Source: Populus alba (Eukaryota > Streptophyta > Magnoliopsida > Malpighiales > Salicaceae). From it: DNA of 64,000 nt. The notes beneath the pieces were generated by a model. It was not told where the DNA came from and made no database searches. It saw nothing but the letters and a program-made list of their open reading frames with translations. Positions 45,830 through 59,159 of this stretch are shown here, one piece after another. The stretch covers positions 16,371,046 through 16,435,045 of the forward strand of contig NC_133296.1 of the NCBI RefSeq assembly GCF_005239225.2, written 5' to 3'. Each line of letters begins with the position of its first letter. The first letter of the stretch is position 1. Both the position numbers and the translations under genes were made by a program.

Positions 45830-46291
45830 TGTTAGGTATTGCCATTAGTGGGACTACCCCACCACCAAACAAAGTGGCCACCACCACCAAGCAAGTGGCA
45901 GCAGCCTTTGTTGAAGAAGATGACAGCCACCCACTCCCATGTGCAGCTGCTGGAAAGAAGAAGAGAAGCTACCATCCTGCCTATAAATAGGCACCATACA
46001 AAGAGAGCTATGTGAGAGGGAGAATAACGTGAGTGTGTGAAAGAGTGAAGAGAAAGGGCTGCTGCCCATGGCAGCAGTCCTGCAGCTGCAAGGCAGCAAG
46101 AGAGATGGGAGTTGAGTGATGAGATCCTCCTCCATGTATTTATTGTATTCTTTCTCTACTCTAATAAAATGGACTCTCTCCCGTGGATGTAGGCGGTTTT
46201 GCCGAACCACGTAAAATATTGTGTCTCAGTGTGCTTACCCCTCCGTTGAGTAATTATCAGTACATCACTGGTCCCCGGATTCCGCCCAACA
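45830..46291 (+). repeat. Right LTR
   Basis: It is almost identical to the left LTR, with four substitutions and an 11-bp gap. It is followed by the target duplication and the resumed RPL10 exon 4 copy. Confidence 0.95.
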
Positions 46292-46754
46292 TCCTTGCCA
46301 GCTACTGCTTAGATCTTTTGATCATTCCTGGAAATAACTTCGTTCATCTCTTAGCCTCTGAGGGATCTATCCATTAATCTTTTTCATTCCTGGAAATTGT
46401 TGGTTGTGGTTGCCTTTCCATGAAGGGTAAAGAGCCTCAGGTATCATTTCTGTGAATTTTTGGTTGCACTGCGTGAAAATTAAGGTTGGATTCCTCTAGT
46501 GCCGATGCCACTGCCTTGTTAATTTATTAGTGTTTGGCGTTGTGGTAGCTCTCGCAGGGGAGGTGTAAGAAAAGCTATAAATTGTAACATGAAAAGCAAT
46601 TAACTTTTGAAGTTGTGGTCAGTTAATTTAAGCATCACTGTGCTTAAAGGAGCCTAAAGCTCAACGCCTGGAACAAGAGTGATGTTAGAACCTTCATGTT
46701 TCTTACTTACGACGAGGCACCCTTCCTTCCACTACCAACTAACAGGGGGGTAAC

Positions 46755-46758
<4 letters not shown>

Positions 46759-46815
<57 letters not shown>
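46759..46815. repeat. (TA)n microsatellite
   Basis: An unbroken TA run of about 57 bases, roughly 300 bp upstream of the RPL10 promoter. It is likely highly length-variable. Confidence 0.95.
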
Positions 46816-46817
<2 letters not shown>

Positions 46818-47070
46818 TTCCTGAATAAAAAAGGAGAATATCCTAGAAATAAAATAAAAAATGCAATATAGAGGGCAGCGTTAACTCATGTTTCTCTTTG
46901 CAAAATAAAAAGATTAGGAGACCGACCAGAAAAGAGGAGAAGAAGGGGCCGGGCAGGTCAGGTCCAACACGCAAGCTATAAACTAAGGAAACCGACAAGG
47001 TATGAATGGTGGGCTGAGGTTGCAGCCCATATTGACGCAAGCACACACGTACGTCCCAAAACCAAACCGT

Positions 47071-47120
47071 GTTAGGGTTTTACTTTTCTTGTTCCCTTCT
47101 CTCTCCTCTCTATAAATACA
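47071..47120 (+). promoter_or_regulatory. RPL10 promoter: telo-box and TATA box
   Basis: GTTAGGGTTTTA at 47071 contains the telo-box (AAACCCTAA on the other strand), frequent in plant ribosomal-protein promoters. TATAAATACA follows at 47111. A pyrimidine-rich start region (CTCATTTTCTTTCTC) lies about 30 bases further on. A second AGGGTTT occurs in the 5' UTR near 47157. All are upstream of the ATG at 47194. Confidence 0.75.
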
Positions 47121-47193
47121 AAGCCTCTCCTTTTCTACCTCTCATTTTCTTTCTCTAGGGTTTCTGCGCCGATCTACTGCACACAAAGTCGCC

Positions 47194-49053
<1,860 letters not shown>

Positions 49054-49413
49054 ATCATTTCATTCCTGGAAGGAACTTTGTTCATCTCTTAGCATCTGAG
49101 GAATTTTTGAGTTACTCTTTTTTAATAGTATTGCATGTTGTTGAACTGTTTAAGTTTATTCCAAACTGTACTGAGGATATCGTATGAAATTTCGTGGTAT
49201 TATGGTGTTTTTGCAATGGTTGAATCGATTTTGGTACATCTATTTTTATTCGGCCCCTGCACTGCTAGATTAAGCCGCGTCTTGTATAATTTGAGATACC
49301 AGGCAGCATTCGCTTCACTGTAATGAAAGGAAGTATTATTAAAGAGAATTATAGACCAAGAAGTGTAAACCAAGCTAAGAATGTTCTAGTAATTAAAATT
49401 GAAAAATTGAAAC
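49054..49413 (+). other. 3' flank of RPL10
   Basis: This is 3' UTR-like DNA with similarity to the resumed duplicate at 46292-46366 in its first 60 bases. No further gene is seen. Confidence 0.6.
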
Positions 49414-49851
49414 CTAATGGCTTGAATATTGGAGCTTCTCCCTCTTCCTAAACAATCTTTCGGCACCTTTCTTTCTAGGCTTCACAGCACATCGGTCCTT
49501 AACCTCAAATTTCGCCTTTTCATAACCAGTCGGCTGGTCTTTCTTATCATGTCCCTCATCCAACGTTCCTCCATTGTTTGTTCTGTTCCTTCCCTTTGGT
49601 TTTTGAGTGTTGATCATTCCTCCAACCTCGTTGACATTACTTCGCCTCTTTTTGTATCTGAATGCGCTTCTTCTCCTTCGGGCATCAACTGAATTCGAAC
49701 GAAGCTTCTTGCCCCTTCCTGGACCATTTTTCAAACCAGCAGACCCTTGTTGTCCCCTCAACACATCCTTGCAGCATTCCAGTAGGTTATCTAACGTAGA
49801 GTCTCCTGCTATTTGATTTTGAGGTGTTAAGGTGGTGGTCATCACTTGCAA
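49414..49851 (-). other. Unrecognised 145-codon open frame, Lys/Arg-rich
   Basis: From Met 49851 the frame encodes a very basic protein (RRRRSAFRYKKRRS, KPRKKGAERLFRKREK) with Gly/Asn-rich linkers. I recognise no domain. It lies directly downstream of the gypsy protease relic on the same strand, where a reverse transcriptase would be expected, but it does not look like one. It could be the last exon of a host gene broken by the element, a captured fragment, or chance. Support for it as a real gene is weak. Confidence 0.3.
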
Positions 49852-49869
49852 AACATTTATAATTCTAAA

Positions 49870-51416
49870 TAGTTGGACACTATATTCTCTCCATTGTGGA
49901 CAACCATTGTACCCCTAGCACCACATCACAATTGCTTAGTTCTACCATAAATACATCAGTTTCAAAATGCACACCCCGCATTCTCTATTTAAAATTCTTG
50001 CACATTGTTGTGCAAGTCATGGTCTCACCATTAGCTGCCTTATCTGTTAAGAATTTAATAATTGCTAGACTACATTGTAATTTTTGAGTTAATGAAGTTG
50101 TGTGCGCTCCAGAATCAATCATGATAAAAATAGGATATTTGTTTACCTTGCTTATTACCCTCAAGGTATGAAAACCATCAATCCCTTCAAAAGAATTGAT
50201 GGATATGTGGAAAGTAACCATTTCAGTGTCTAGCTCTACTTCTTCATTTTCACCTTTGTCAACATCTTCATCATCATCAATAGGGCAAAGGGAATATACT
50301 CTTTTGTTCATGCATTTATGGCCATGGATAAATCTTTCATCATATCAGAAACATAGTTCTTTTGCCCTTCTATCTTTCAATACCTTATTTCTTAGCGGCC
50401 TAGTAGGTTTCATAGATGATTTGGTGGTAGTGGGTAGTATGCCATTTTTATTGGTGTTTTGGAGTGTTGTAGGTCAATATTGGAAGGTTTCTATGACTGG
50501 ATTGAAGAGAGTTCATTTTTGTGTGGCTAAGTTGATTTTAAGAATGAGTAGATGCTCTTAAAGAGTTGTGGTGGTCATATTTATAGGAAAATGATATTTT
50601 CTTGTAGTCTGGATAAATTATAAGCTTGTTTTAGAGTTTTTTTATTCAAATATTTTGACTAGGTTTTTTATCTCAATTTTCTTCCATCCCTTCTATAAAG
50701 AATACTAGTGTTTGTTTCTCATAAATTTCAACAATATTTTCCATAGTATATCAAAGTCTTGTCTATAAGACATCTCACTTGCCTCATATTCATTAACCCT
50801 TTCGACGGTTCTTTTCAATCACCAAACCAAGCACACATTGCCTCCAGATAATAACTCTTTAAGTTACTACATGGTTACCATTACTCATTATAAAATTTTG
50901 GTGCCAATACAAGGCCATATCATCCAAGTAATATGATGTCAACTTCAGCTTCTCAGACTTTTCTCTCTTCCACCTCAAAGTATTGATTGCAGTTATAAAA
51001 TGTGTATACCTTTTTCTTCAAACCCTGTAAGATCATGGCTGGGTTTCTGCAACTTATGGTGATTGCACCCACCCTCGCATGACCAACAAGATTGGGCACC
51101 AAAGTTGTTATCATGAAGAACTTGTCTGTCTTTGGCAGTGTTGGATGGACACGTGGGATGTTGTAAGGTCTGTAAAAGAGAGGCTTGTTGGTAAGCTAAC
51201 CCATTAATAAGGCTCCTTAGCTCTATGAATCCAACTTCATGGGTGATGATCTGGTGCCTCCCAGTTTTTTATTATAAGATTCTAGCAGCTGCATCATTAG
51301 CTCATGTTTCTGTGCTTGTTATTTGTTAAGAGATTCAAGGGAATCCTCCGGTATCTTAATTTCTTGGGATCGAGTGTAATGCGCCACTGCTCGAGCCTGA
51401 AGAGCTCTGATACCAC
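49870..51416 (-). mobile_element. Ty3/gypsy gag-protease relic with primer-binding site
   Basis: Read on the minus strand, the element starts at a PBS (plus strand GCTCTGATACCA at 51405-51416, i.e. TGGTATCAGAGC). It continues with gag text near 51000-50900 (LKLTSYYLDDMALYWHQNF), a zinc knuckle near 50350 (CF*YDERFIHGHKC, interrupted by a stop), and a retroviral-type aspartic protease near 50120 (IFIMIDSGAHTTSL). It ends near 49900 with CDVVLGVQWLSTM. Several stops and frameshifts break it, and no reverse transcriptase or integrase follows. The LTR should lie just above 51418; its far end and a partner LTR were not found. It is truncated and inactive. Confidence 0.8.
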
Positions 51417-52653
51417 TTGGAGCGAACTTAACTAAGATTGTTACTACTTGGAATAATTCCAAGCAACTAGGAGGGTTTGATAGTTAGAAGGTAATGCCAG
51501 CAAAAAGACAGTGAAGAAGCATTCACCACTGTGAAAGAAAGAAGAAGATGATGCTGAAGGAGAAGGAGAAGGAGAAGGAGAAGGAGAGAGAGGGAGGGAG
51601 ATTGATGCAATTGCAAAATTACCCATCCATGCCTTTCATTAAGAAATGTTAGTTACAGATATAGTCAAAATAGACTAACAAACTGTCAGCTAAGGCTACT
51701 AACAATTTCTGACAGTAACCACATGGCATGATAACATTGTTTCTTGTAACTAAATAAAACGGTGCATTTCCTTGACTCCCATTACTAACCCAAACGCTGT
51801 GTTTTCATGGCATAGCTAACGGTCATTTTATTCAAACATCATCAACCCTAATTCCCAATTCTTCCTTTGCCTCAGAAATGTTTTTATTCAAACCTGTACT
51901 TTTTGGGATGACTTAAAAGAAAAGGCGGATACCATCTACGAGACCCAGCAGCCAGCCGGCCACCAGAACCACTAAACTATAGCCTGGATCCAAAAATACA
52001 GTTCCTTCAATAATAATAATTAGCAAAAAATGCAAATTAAGCACGGCACTAGATTTTAGATACTTCACGTAATTTGGCTGAGACTTTAAAAATCCGTTCA
52101 CCGTTTATCATTTGGTAATTGCAAGTTTTCACAACATAGTTTTCAGATTGCATCTAAAACATGTGTATCCTCAATTGCAGCGCAAATGATTTACTTCTAT
52201 CTCAAAAACAAAGACTTGGCAAGCAATCCCTTTTTCGTTTTCTTTTTATTTTTCTCCAGCAACTCCTTACATGCAGTCCTCAAGGAACACTACAGAATGA
52301 GGATAGATATGAATTTGTCCACAGTGTGCCCAACGTACATGGTACAACACCATATATATGCCACATAAATCAGCAGCGAAGATGATGCTATCAAATAGAG
52401 AGAAATGTGCGACACCCCCGTATCTTATAATTGGGTCACAACAGGTGATGAACATGCAACACCACAAAAAAAGCTTAAAAGCAAGTTGGAACATAAGCTA
52501 TAAATCATCAGAATGACCCAGTACAGAAGAAACTTGCAAGTTCTGAAAACTACAAATGCAGCTAGTAACATTCAGCTTATTTGCCAGCAGAACGAAGAAA
52601 AAATATCTAGTCTTCGAGAAAAAGCAGACATCCATTTGACCATGTGCCTGACC
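51417..52653. other. Noncoding interval: putative LTR remnant, then 3' flank of QCR8
   Basis: Just above 51418, the sequence ending ...GCTCCA on the minus strand would be the LTR end of the gypsy relic. A (GAAGGA)n microsatellite sits at about 51556-51586. From about 52140 to 52653 is probably 3' UTR of the minus-strand QCR8 gene. No gene is seen. Confidence 0.5.
51556..51586. repeat. (GAAGGA)n microsatellite
   Basis: Five imperfect GAAGGA units are followed by a GAGAGGGAGGGAG purine run. Confidence 0.9.
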
Positions 52654-54542
52654 TCAGTACCTGTGTGACAACTTCTCCTTTTCCTGGTAGTTTTGCACAT
52701 ACCTGTGTGGATTACAAGACAATGAAGCAGGGAAAGACAGTCAGCTCAAGCTAACAGCAGCTAAGAGCATAGAAAGACAGCAATGAGACGGCACAAGGTC
52801 TGAATACTTGACACATGACAACATATTCAGCTCAGAATGTGGTTATGGCATTAACATGTAGTCCAAAAAGCAGAACATTTCACTGATCTGAGTATCGTGC
52901 AACCTTTTTGGCTGAGTTATGGTGCACTTAAGCAAAATCAGTAACCTTTGAACCATGGAATTTCCTTTTGAGTTCTCTTCCCGTCCATTCACAAATGGAT
53001 AAATGAGAATATGGATGAAGGGTACTATTACTATGTCTGAAAGGTATTCACATCAAATTAATTGCATAAAGAAGAAGGAAAACATAAAGGCACATCAGAA
53101 ACCAGATTAACGAATCTGATGCATTAGATACCAGAGGATAGAAAGGCTTAACCATGGTTAGCGTATTGCTCAATTCTGGAATATGAAGTTATCAAGTATT
53201 CCTTGTTATCAAATGATAAAGGGGAAACTATAGATATACCAAAGTGCCCATCTCTTACTTGATATATGAGTAGCAACATAACAAAAATAGCACATGGAAC
53301 TATTTACCTAAGCAGTTTGAGTGTTCCCTTGATTTATTTTGAAAGGTGAGATCTTTTCTAGGAGGAGCAGATGAAACATGCAAGCAAAAAATATCAACCT
53401 GATAGTAAAATATGCAGGGTTTTCTTATTTTCCGTTATAAATGAGACTTAAATTAGAAAAGAAAAGGAGAGGAAAAGAGCATTGGTGAAGGATATGACCA
53501 AGCATTCCGGTACTACAACGCAGAACACAATCACACATCAACAGTTAGTGTTAGAATTGATATAAATGATGTTTGGAGTTTTGAATTTGTGCAAAGTTAA
53601 GGGGTCGTCTGGTATCATTTCTGTTTTTAAGAAACCTCGTTTGTTTTTGTACAAAAAAAAATGTAAACAATTGATTATCAAATGTTTTCAAAACCAAACA
53701 AAGTGAGTGATTGTTGGGAAAATTCGAAAACGGAAGCCTCAAAGGATACCAAAGGCGCCCTGAGAAACAAAAGGGTGGAAGCAGCAGCAGCAGGAGGTCA
53801 ATAAAAACACAAAATTTGATTATCAAATGTTTCTTGCCTGGCATGAAACATAAGCAAGACAAGTAACCTCGTTTGTTTTTGTTTCTTGAAAGAAAAAATG
53901 TAAAAAAAAAAAAAAACATCTGTTATCAAATGTTTTCAAAACCAAACAAAGTGACAGTGATTGTTGGGAAAATTCGAAAACGGAAGCCTCAAAGGATACC
54001 AAAGGAGCCCTAAGAAACAAAAGGGTGGAAGCAGCAGCAGCAGCAGCAGGTCAATAAAAACACAAAATTTGGCAGAAAAAGACAGTGGGAATTAATGAAG
54101 TAAAAAGGAAGAAAGCAGAAAACTTTATTTTATTTTTGTAGTTGCATGCATGCAGCAAAAAAAGGGAGGGGGGGTATTTTTTTGTTAGAATATGCAAAGA
54201 AACACACTCTTAGCCCTCATCTCATCATCCAATATTTCTTCTGCCAGCATAGCGCAAATTAATTGCTTTTATAAAATAATTTTAAAATAAAGAATTAATT
54301 CATTACATAAAAATCGAAAATTGAATAATTGAATAATATATAAAGAGAGGAGAGGAGAGGAGAGGAGGTTACGTATAGACGCCGACGAGTGGACTGAGGA
54401 GAAGGGTGGCGCTGATCCAGTTCTCGGAGACTTTGTGGTGTATCTTGCCAGGTAGATCCTTCCATAGACCAGGCATTACCTTCTGCTGGAACGGTGACAG
54501 AGCGTACACCACCGCCTTCATTCTCACCGGTTGCTTTCCCAT
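52654..54542 (-). CDS. QCR8: Cytochrome b-c1 complex subunit 8 (ubiquinol-cytochrome c reductase, QCR8)
   Basis: Small single-helix subunit of mitochondrial respiratory complex III in the inner membrane. Exon 1 is 54542-54373 and exon 2 is 52702-52654, joined across a 1670-nt GT-AG intron. The product is 72 aa, the same as the Arabidopsis protein. The start MGKQPVRMKAVVYALSPFQQ, then GLWKDLPGKIHHKVSENW and a hydrophobic segment ISATLLLSPLVGVYTY, are diagnostic. The tail reads QNYQEKEKLSHRY. An in-frame upstream ATG at 54605 would add 21 residues (Ser- then Lys/Arg-rich). I reject it as the main start because the shorter form has the family length and N-terminus, but translation from it is possible. 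The intron holds a MITE-like repeat and a tandem duplication. Confidence 0.95.
53599..54071. repeat. MITE-like element with partial tandem duplication in the QCR8 intron
   Basis: The left end AGGGGTCGTCTGGTATC (53600-53616) is an imperfect inverted repeat of GATACCAAAGGCGCCCT (53745-53761), 13 of 17 bases matching. A second, similar right end occurs near 53996-54012. Segments 53634-53818 and 53866-54071 are direct copies (about 232-bp period). They share ACCTCGTTTGTTTTTGT, TTTTCAAAACCAAACAAAGTG and GATTGTTGGGAAAATTCG, and end in a variable (CAG)n and GGTCAATAAAAACACAAAATTTG. It is noncoding. The transposon class is uncertain (hAT-like or PIF-like). Confidence 0.7.
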
Positions 54543-54605
54543 CCTTTTCCTTTTCTTGTCACTCCCGTCTCCCTTGCTGCTGCTGCTGCTGCTTCTAAAC
54601 CCCAC

Positions 54606-55805
54606 GGTTCCAAGACAATCGCACCTGCTCTTTCTTCGCTCCCTTCATTTATTGGTTGAATAATCGGAGCCGGGTTTTATTTTCTAAAGCTGGTCCATTG
54701 GGCCCCTTTATACATGATCCACCCAATTTATACCCGACATCTTAACCTTAACTATGTACCTAGGGTGTTTGACTGTTTGTCATAACTTCTTAATTTAATT
54801 TATTTGTTTTTTAATTATTTTTTATTTAAAAAATATTAAATTAATATTTTTTCATAATGAATTAATATCAAAAATATTAATAAAAAAAATCTCAGACACT
54901 CTTAAAAATTCTTTTAGCCTTATTCTAATTGGAATAAAAAAGCATAAAAAAAATATTGTTTTTTATTACAATTATAATTTTAAGGTTGTTACCAGTTCTA
55001 ATGATTATTTTTTTAAAATATTTTTTATTTAAAAATTTATCAAAATAATTTATTTATTTATTTTTTAAAAAAATATTTTTTAACATCACGAAGCTATACA
55101 AAAAACATAAACGTACCCAAAAACTCAAACTCTCACTGCTTATTTTTTTTCTTTTTAAATATCATTTAGTGAGGGAAAAAACAAAAGGTATGCTCTGCTG
55201 ATCGTTCTCCATCCATCGTTATTATCCTATCATTCGTGATGTATCTCATCTCATCTAGTTTCGTCGCACATCCAGGAGGAGGTAAGCGAAGCGAGAAGAA
55301 AATCAATCAATGTAAGAAGGCAAATGAACTAGCGAGTCAGTCCTTCCTTCATTCCCCCCCTCCAAGAAGAACATGTTTGCAGCAAGCAACTATTGCCTTT
55401 GGCATTCCTTATATTACAAGACTGACCAAGTTCTACAAAAATAGATTTGCTGATTCTTAACATATTTTTTAAAAAATATATAATCACTCTTCTATGTGTG
55501 TGTGTATACACACTCTCACTACGACTGCAAACAGACAATTGCATTTAAAAAAAAAATGAATTTCTATTTCCTTTCCAATTGTTTTTTACTAGTGTTTGTT
55601 TTTTTGGTTACCAAAGAATGACCTGTTTCAAACTATCACCAACTGGCCAAACCATACTTGTTTGCAGCTAGCTGTACAGAATTTGACATGCCGCCACCAC
55701 CATAAGTAGAGCAGAGCAATACATTACTATATTTATGACATTCCTTCCAAGGAGTCTTCCAGAGATCCACCAGAGAGGAGATTGGACCAGCCGTATCAAA
55801 TGTTG
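54606..55805. other. Intergenic: QCR8 promoter side, AT-rich dispersed repeats, KH-gene 3' flank
   Basis: The left part should contain the QCR8 promoter. Between about 54770 and 55110, two AT-rich blocks repeat the core phrases of the MITE-like repeat at 12838 (TTTTTTATTTAAAAA, ATCAAAATAAT). The right part is probably 3' UTR of the KH gene. No coding sequence is supported. Confidence 0.6.
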
Positions 55806-58800
55806 TTACTGACCGGTTTTGACCCGCTTCATTCCGCTTGAGGTGAAGGGAGAGACGCTACCACTCCCACCTGGGCTGTCTTCCCTATAACTCAAATTCA
55901 GCATTGCTAGCTCTCGCAGCTGTTGCCTCTTGTACATATCCTGACACTCATCCTGCAATTTCAATCACACAGCAATCTCACTGTCTGGAACAGCAAGGTA
56001 GGAGACTACAGAACGTTTGCGATACTAACACATGGATCTTAAGTAATATAAAATCAAAATACAAATGCCATAAGCAGAGAAAAAGGACTCGGGATTCAAT
56101 GAAAGGGTGCATCGGTAGCACTGCAAGTTTGCCAGAGGATGTCTTCTAATTCTGATAGCATAATTGTTCAATTGAGGATGAGCGTACTGAAAAAAATATA
56201 AATAGAAGTCCATCGCCGTCCTTGATCATATGCTGGCCATGATAAACAAGCAACATAGGCAACATAATTTCTACTGATAACAATTGTGAGATCAGCATGT
56301 TGATAGAAAAAAAAATAGCACGAATCAAATATGAGTCACATTCCTTAAAAATGCTAGAAAAGCCAGATAGAACAACAGAAAAGGATTGTATTCAAAGACA
56401 TACCACAGGCTTGAGCAGTTCTTCTATGATTTCCTGTGCTTGTCTCAGTCTCGCATCAATAACGTTGGCATGTAATTCAGCCTCAATTAAAATGTGCAGC
56501 TGCTCGCTTAGGTGCTCGTAACCTGGCCTTCCTCTTAAAGACTCTTCCTTTGGAGTAAAAAAAGAAATGAAAACTCTGTTAAAACAGGGAGATTCAAGCA
56601 GAACCGTCTGGTAGCTTAGCATGTACATTGTTATGATGGATATGATAACAAAAAAGGCTTAATAAGTTTGACTGCCTTTACAGGAATCCAAGAGGCCACT
56701 CCCAAGCTAACCGCTATTCCGAAGGGAAAACACATTACCTTCTCTGGGTCTTTTATGGAACCTTTTCCTCTAATATACACACGGCAGCCCATAGAAGCTT
56801 CCACTCGCTTTAGTGAATTTCCCCTAGGTCCCAGAAGCCGCCCGACAAAATTGAACTGAAGCCCACAAGGAAATCAGGCATTTAGTACATTATAGCCTTT
56901 TACTGTCTGAACAATACGTGTAGATATCAACATAATAAATTCCAAAGTGAATGCATTGCTTACATTTGGATAGCTATCAACTGGAATATCCAAGCGCAGT
57001 ATTTTCTTCACAATATGAGAACTTGGGCTCGCCGGAGCTGCTTGCCAGTCTATACTCATCCCCTGTGGTCCTAATCTCTGTCATGTAATGAGGATGAGGC
57101 TATGAGTTCATGCTAGCGTAACCAATATTTCACGCGAAAGAAACAGAAAAGGCATGTGATGCAAAACCATGGTAAATCAGTTTCATAGGTAAGATGCAAG
57201 GCATCCACTTCACAGCTAGTGATGAACAAAGGAGCTTGCTTGGCTTGACCAGCAAGCACAATGCCACAAATCTTGATGGAGCAGAAACCACATATGCTGA
57301 AACTCAGGAAAACCGAGCAAATGCAGGAAAATGAAAACTTAACCAACTAAAGAAGATTCATCAGCTGACTGAGGCAAAAAACCAGACCATTTTCAACCTA
57401 CCAAAATATAGGTTCTTGATGAAAAGTAGCCCTCTGAAAACAAAATATAATCAGCAACTAGCAGTTCTTGTCTAGTTAAATTATAAAAAAGATGTAGGTA
57501 CATCATATTGAGGAAAACCGGTACTGCACTCCCATATCTGTTTTCATATCTTATTCTAGATATTTCAAACTCCATGCATTTTGTTCATTTAAATACACTG
57601 GTCTAGAATTTGACAATAGACCCAAGTATTTGGGTTACAATAGAAAATCATTGACAGGAATGCCAAGCCGAAGAGGGATGCATTTGAGTAGTTGAAATAC
57701 TTACTTCGTGTTGAAGTCCATTCCACCCATTGAAGCCTGTTCCTATATTATTTGGAATCATGTCAGAAGACGCCATAGGGCTCAGGCTTCCATATTGTAG
57801 TCTGTCAAAGTCACTGAACCCCTGGTTGGGGGTCCTTCCCGAGACCCTCAATATCTCTGCTAACATAAAGAAATACTTTAATTTCTTTTTTCTCTGGAAT
57901 AACAAAATGAAAAATACTATAACCATTCTCCTGCTGAAGTTTACATGCTTATAATTTAAGTGGTCAAAGCACGTAGAGTACTGGAGTGTAATCAGCATAG
58001 AGGATATACACATTAACCACATGGCTGCTCAGGACCACCATCAATACTAGTAATCAGCAAGGCGATGAGTTAAAAAATCACTTTACTTAGCTTGGGATGA
58101 GACAAGATATTGATTTATGAAATACATTTTAGAGAGATTCCCTACAAATGTGATCCGTCACAAGCAAATAGAAATCAAGGATTTTTGCAATCAAAAGGCT
58201 GGAGCTTTATGTGCACTTCTTATATAACATTCATATTTTTCAAGAATAATAGAAATTAATTAGACATGACATCTATGCCTGAAAGTTGGACTGCTTGAAT
58301 GTTTTAGACCATGACTCATTACAGTGATTGATTTTGCAAGCGTGAAGAATATAACAACTCACATGCCTCCTACTACTTCTAAATTATCCAAGAAACAGCT
58401 TGGCATGTTGTAAATTGCTTTTCCGCTAGATACACTGGGGTTGGCAACCTTAACATCACATGTAAGCTACTTTGATTAGTGTTTTATTCTCATCCATGGA
58501 AACCACGAAGTGTGAAACAGTCAATGCATAGTGGAGCGTAGAGATAGGACTCCATAGATTCAATCATGTTAAATCAATTGATTTTGCAAGAAGTAGCTTG
58601 ACTAACATTATCCAAGCATAAAAAAGGATTGAGTTTAAAGAGAACCATATACATATATCTCTCATCCATTCAAAAACAATTAAGAAAGAGGGCTACAACA
58701 TTCAAAGAAGCGCAGCATCAGGGGAAAATAAAATTTAAAAGGGAGGGAATCATGTTTTCTGGTTTTTCCTCATAGATATAACAGCAATTATAAACAAGAG

Positions 58801-59159
58801 CGAAAGGGATTACTTGACATATACAGCACCAAGATCATGAAGAAATAAAAAGAATCAAAGAGATCGAGATTATATAAGAAGATAAAAGAAGAACCTTGAT
58901 TCAAAAGTCGGCTACAGATAGGAAGGACTTGCATGAAAGGTTCAAACTTCTGGTGCTCCTCGAACAGCTCTGCCAGATACTGACCACTAGGAAAAGAAAA
59001 ACGAGGAAAAAAATAAATCAAAACTTCGAAACAAAGACAAAGAAGATAGAAGGAAATCGAAACAGAGATAGAAAACAAGTACCTGTCAACATCAGGGGTT
59101 GTTCTTACATGCGGAGATGCTCTTACAGGTGAGAAGTTGTGTGTGTATAAGCCTGACAT
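55806..59159 (-). CDS. STAR/quaking-like KH-domain RNA-binding protein (At2g38610-like)
   Basis: Single-KH RNA-binding protein of the GSG/STAR family, probably nuclear, acting in RNA processing; plant relatives include rice SPIN1 in flowering control. Minus-strand exons 59159-59083, 58986-58895, 57856-57705, 57077-56964, 56855-56739, 56547-56404 and 55952-55806 have GT-AG ends, join in phase and give 280 aa (Arabidopsis relative 286). The N-terminus [16 protein letters not shown] is followed by the STAR-N homodimerisation segment ([31 protein letters not shown]). The extended KH domain has [33 protein letters not shown], with the GPRG loop intact, and [19 protein letters not shown]. The QUA2-like helix region is [22 protein letters not shown] and [16 protein letters not shown]. 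The tail has [18 protein letters not shown], possibly phosphorylated. The GPRG contact residues look functional. Confidence 0.96.

Larger units (their letters stand above)
42327..46291 (+). mobile_element. Complete non-autonomous LTR retrotransposon (3965 bp), Copia-like ends
   Basis: Left LTR 42327-42799 (473 bp) and right LTR 45830-46291 (462 bp) both start TGTTAGG and end CCAACA. I count four substitutions and one 11-bp indel between them. A primer-binding site TGGTATCAGAGC (initiator tRNA-Met type) lies at 42802-42813. A purine tract AAAGGGGGTGA directly precedes the right LTR. Flanks TCTTT (42322-42326) and TCCTT (46292-46296) are a 5-bp target duplication with one mismatch. The 3.03-kb interior has no recognisable gag, protease, integrase or reverse transcriptase, but has three internal tandem-repeat zones. 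It must have moved with enzymes from another element. The Copia-type assignment rests on PBS and PPT style only. Confidence 0.93.
41831..46366 (+). pseudogene. Truncated RPL10 duplicate split by an LTR retrotransposon
   Basis: Bases 41831-41999 match the end of RPL10 exon 2 (compare 48349-48535) but carry an insertion near 41863 (AAATAAACC vs AAACC) and a deletion of about 14-15 bases that removes the GRQKI codons. Intron 2 similarity continues to about 42160. The region of exon 3 is missing. Exon 4 resumes after CATGCAG at 42270 and is interrupted at 42326. The remainder, including the TAG and 3' UTR similarity, resumes at 46292. Because introns are kept, this is a DNA-level duplication and not a retrocopy. 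Exon 1, the start of exon 2 and exon 3 are absent, so no L10 protein can be made. The copy lies about 5 kb upstream of the intact gene, in the same orientation. Confidence 0.93.
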
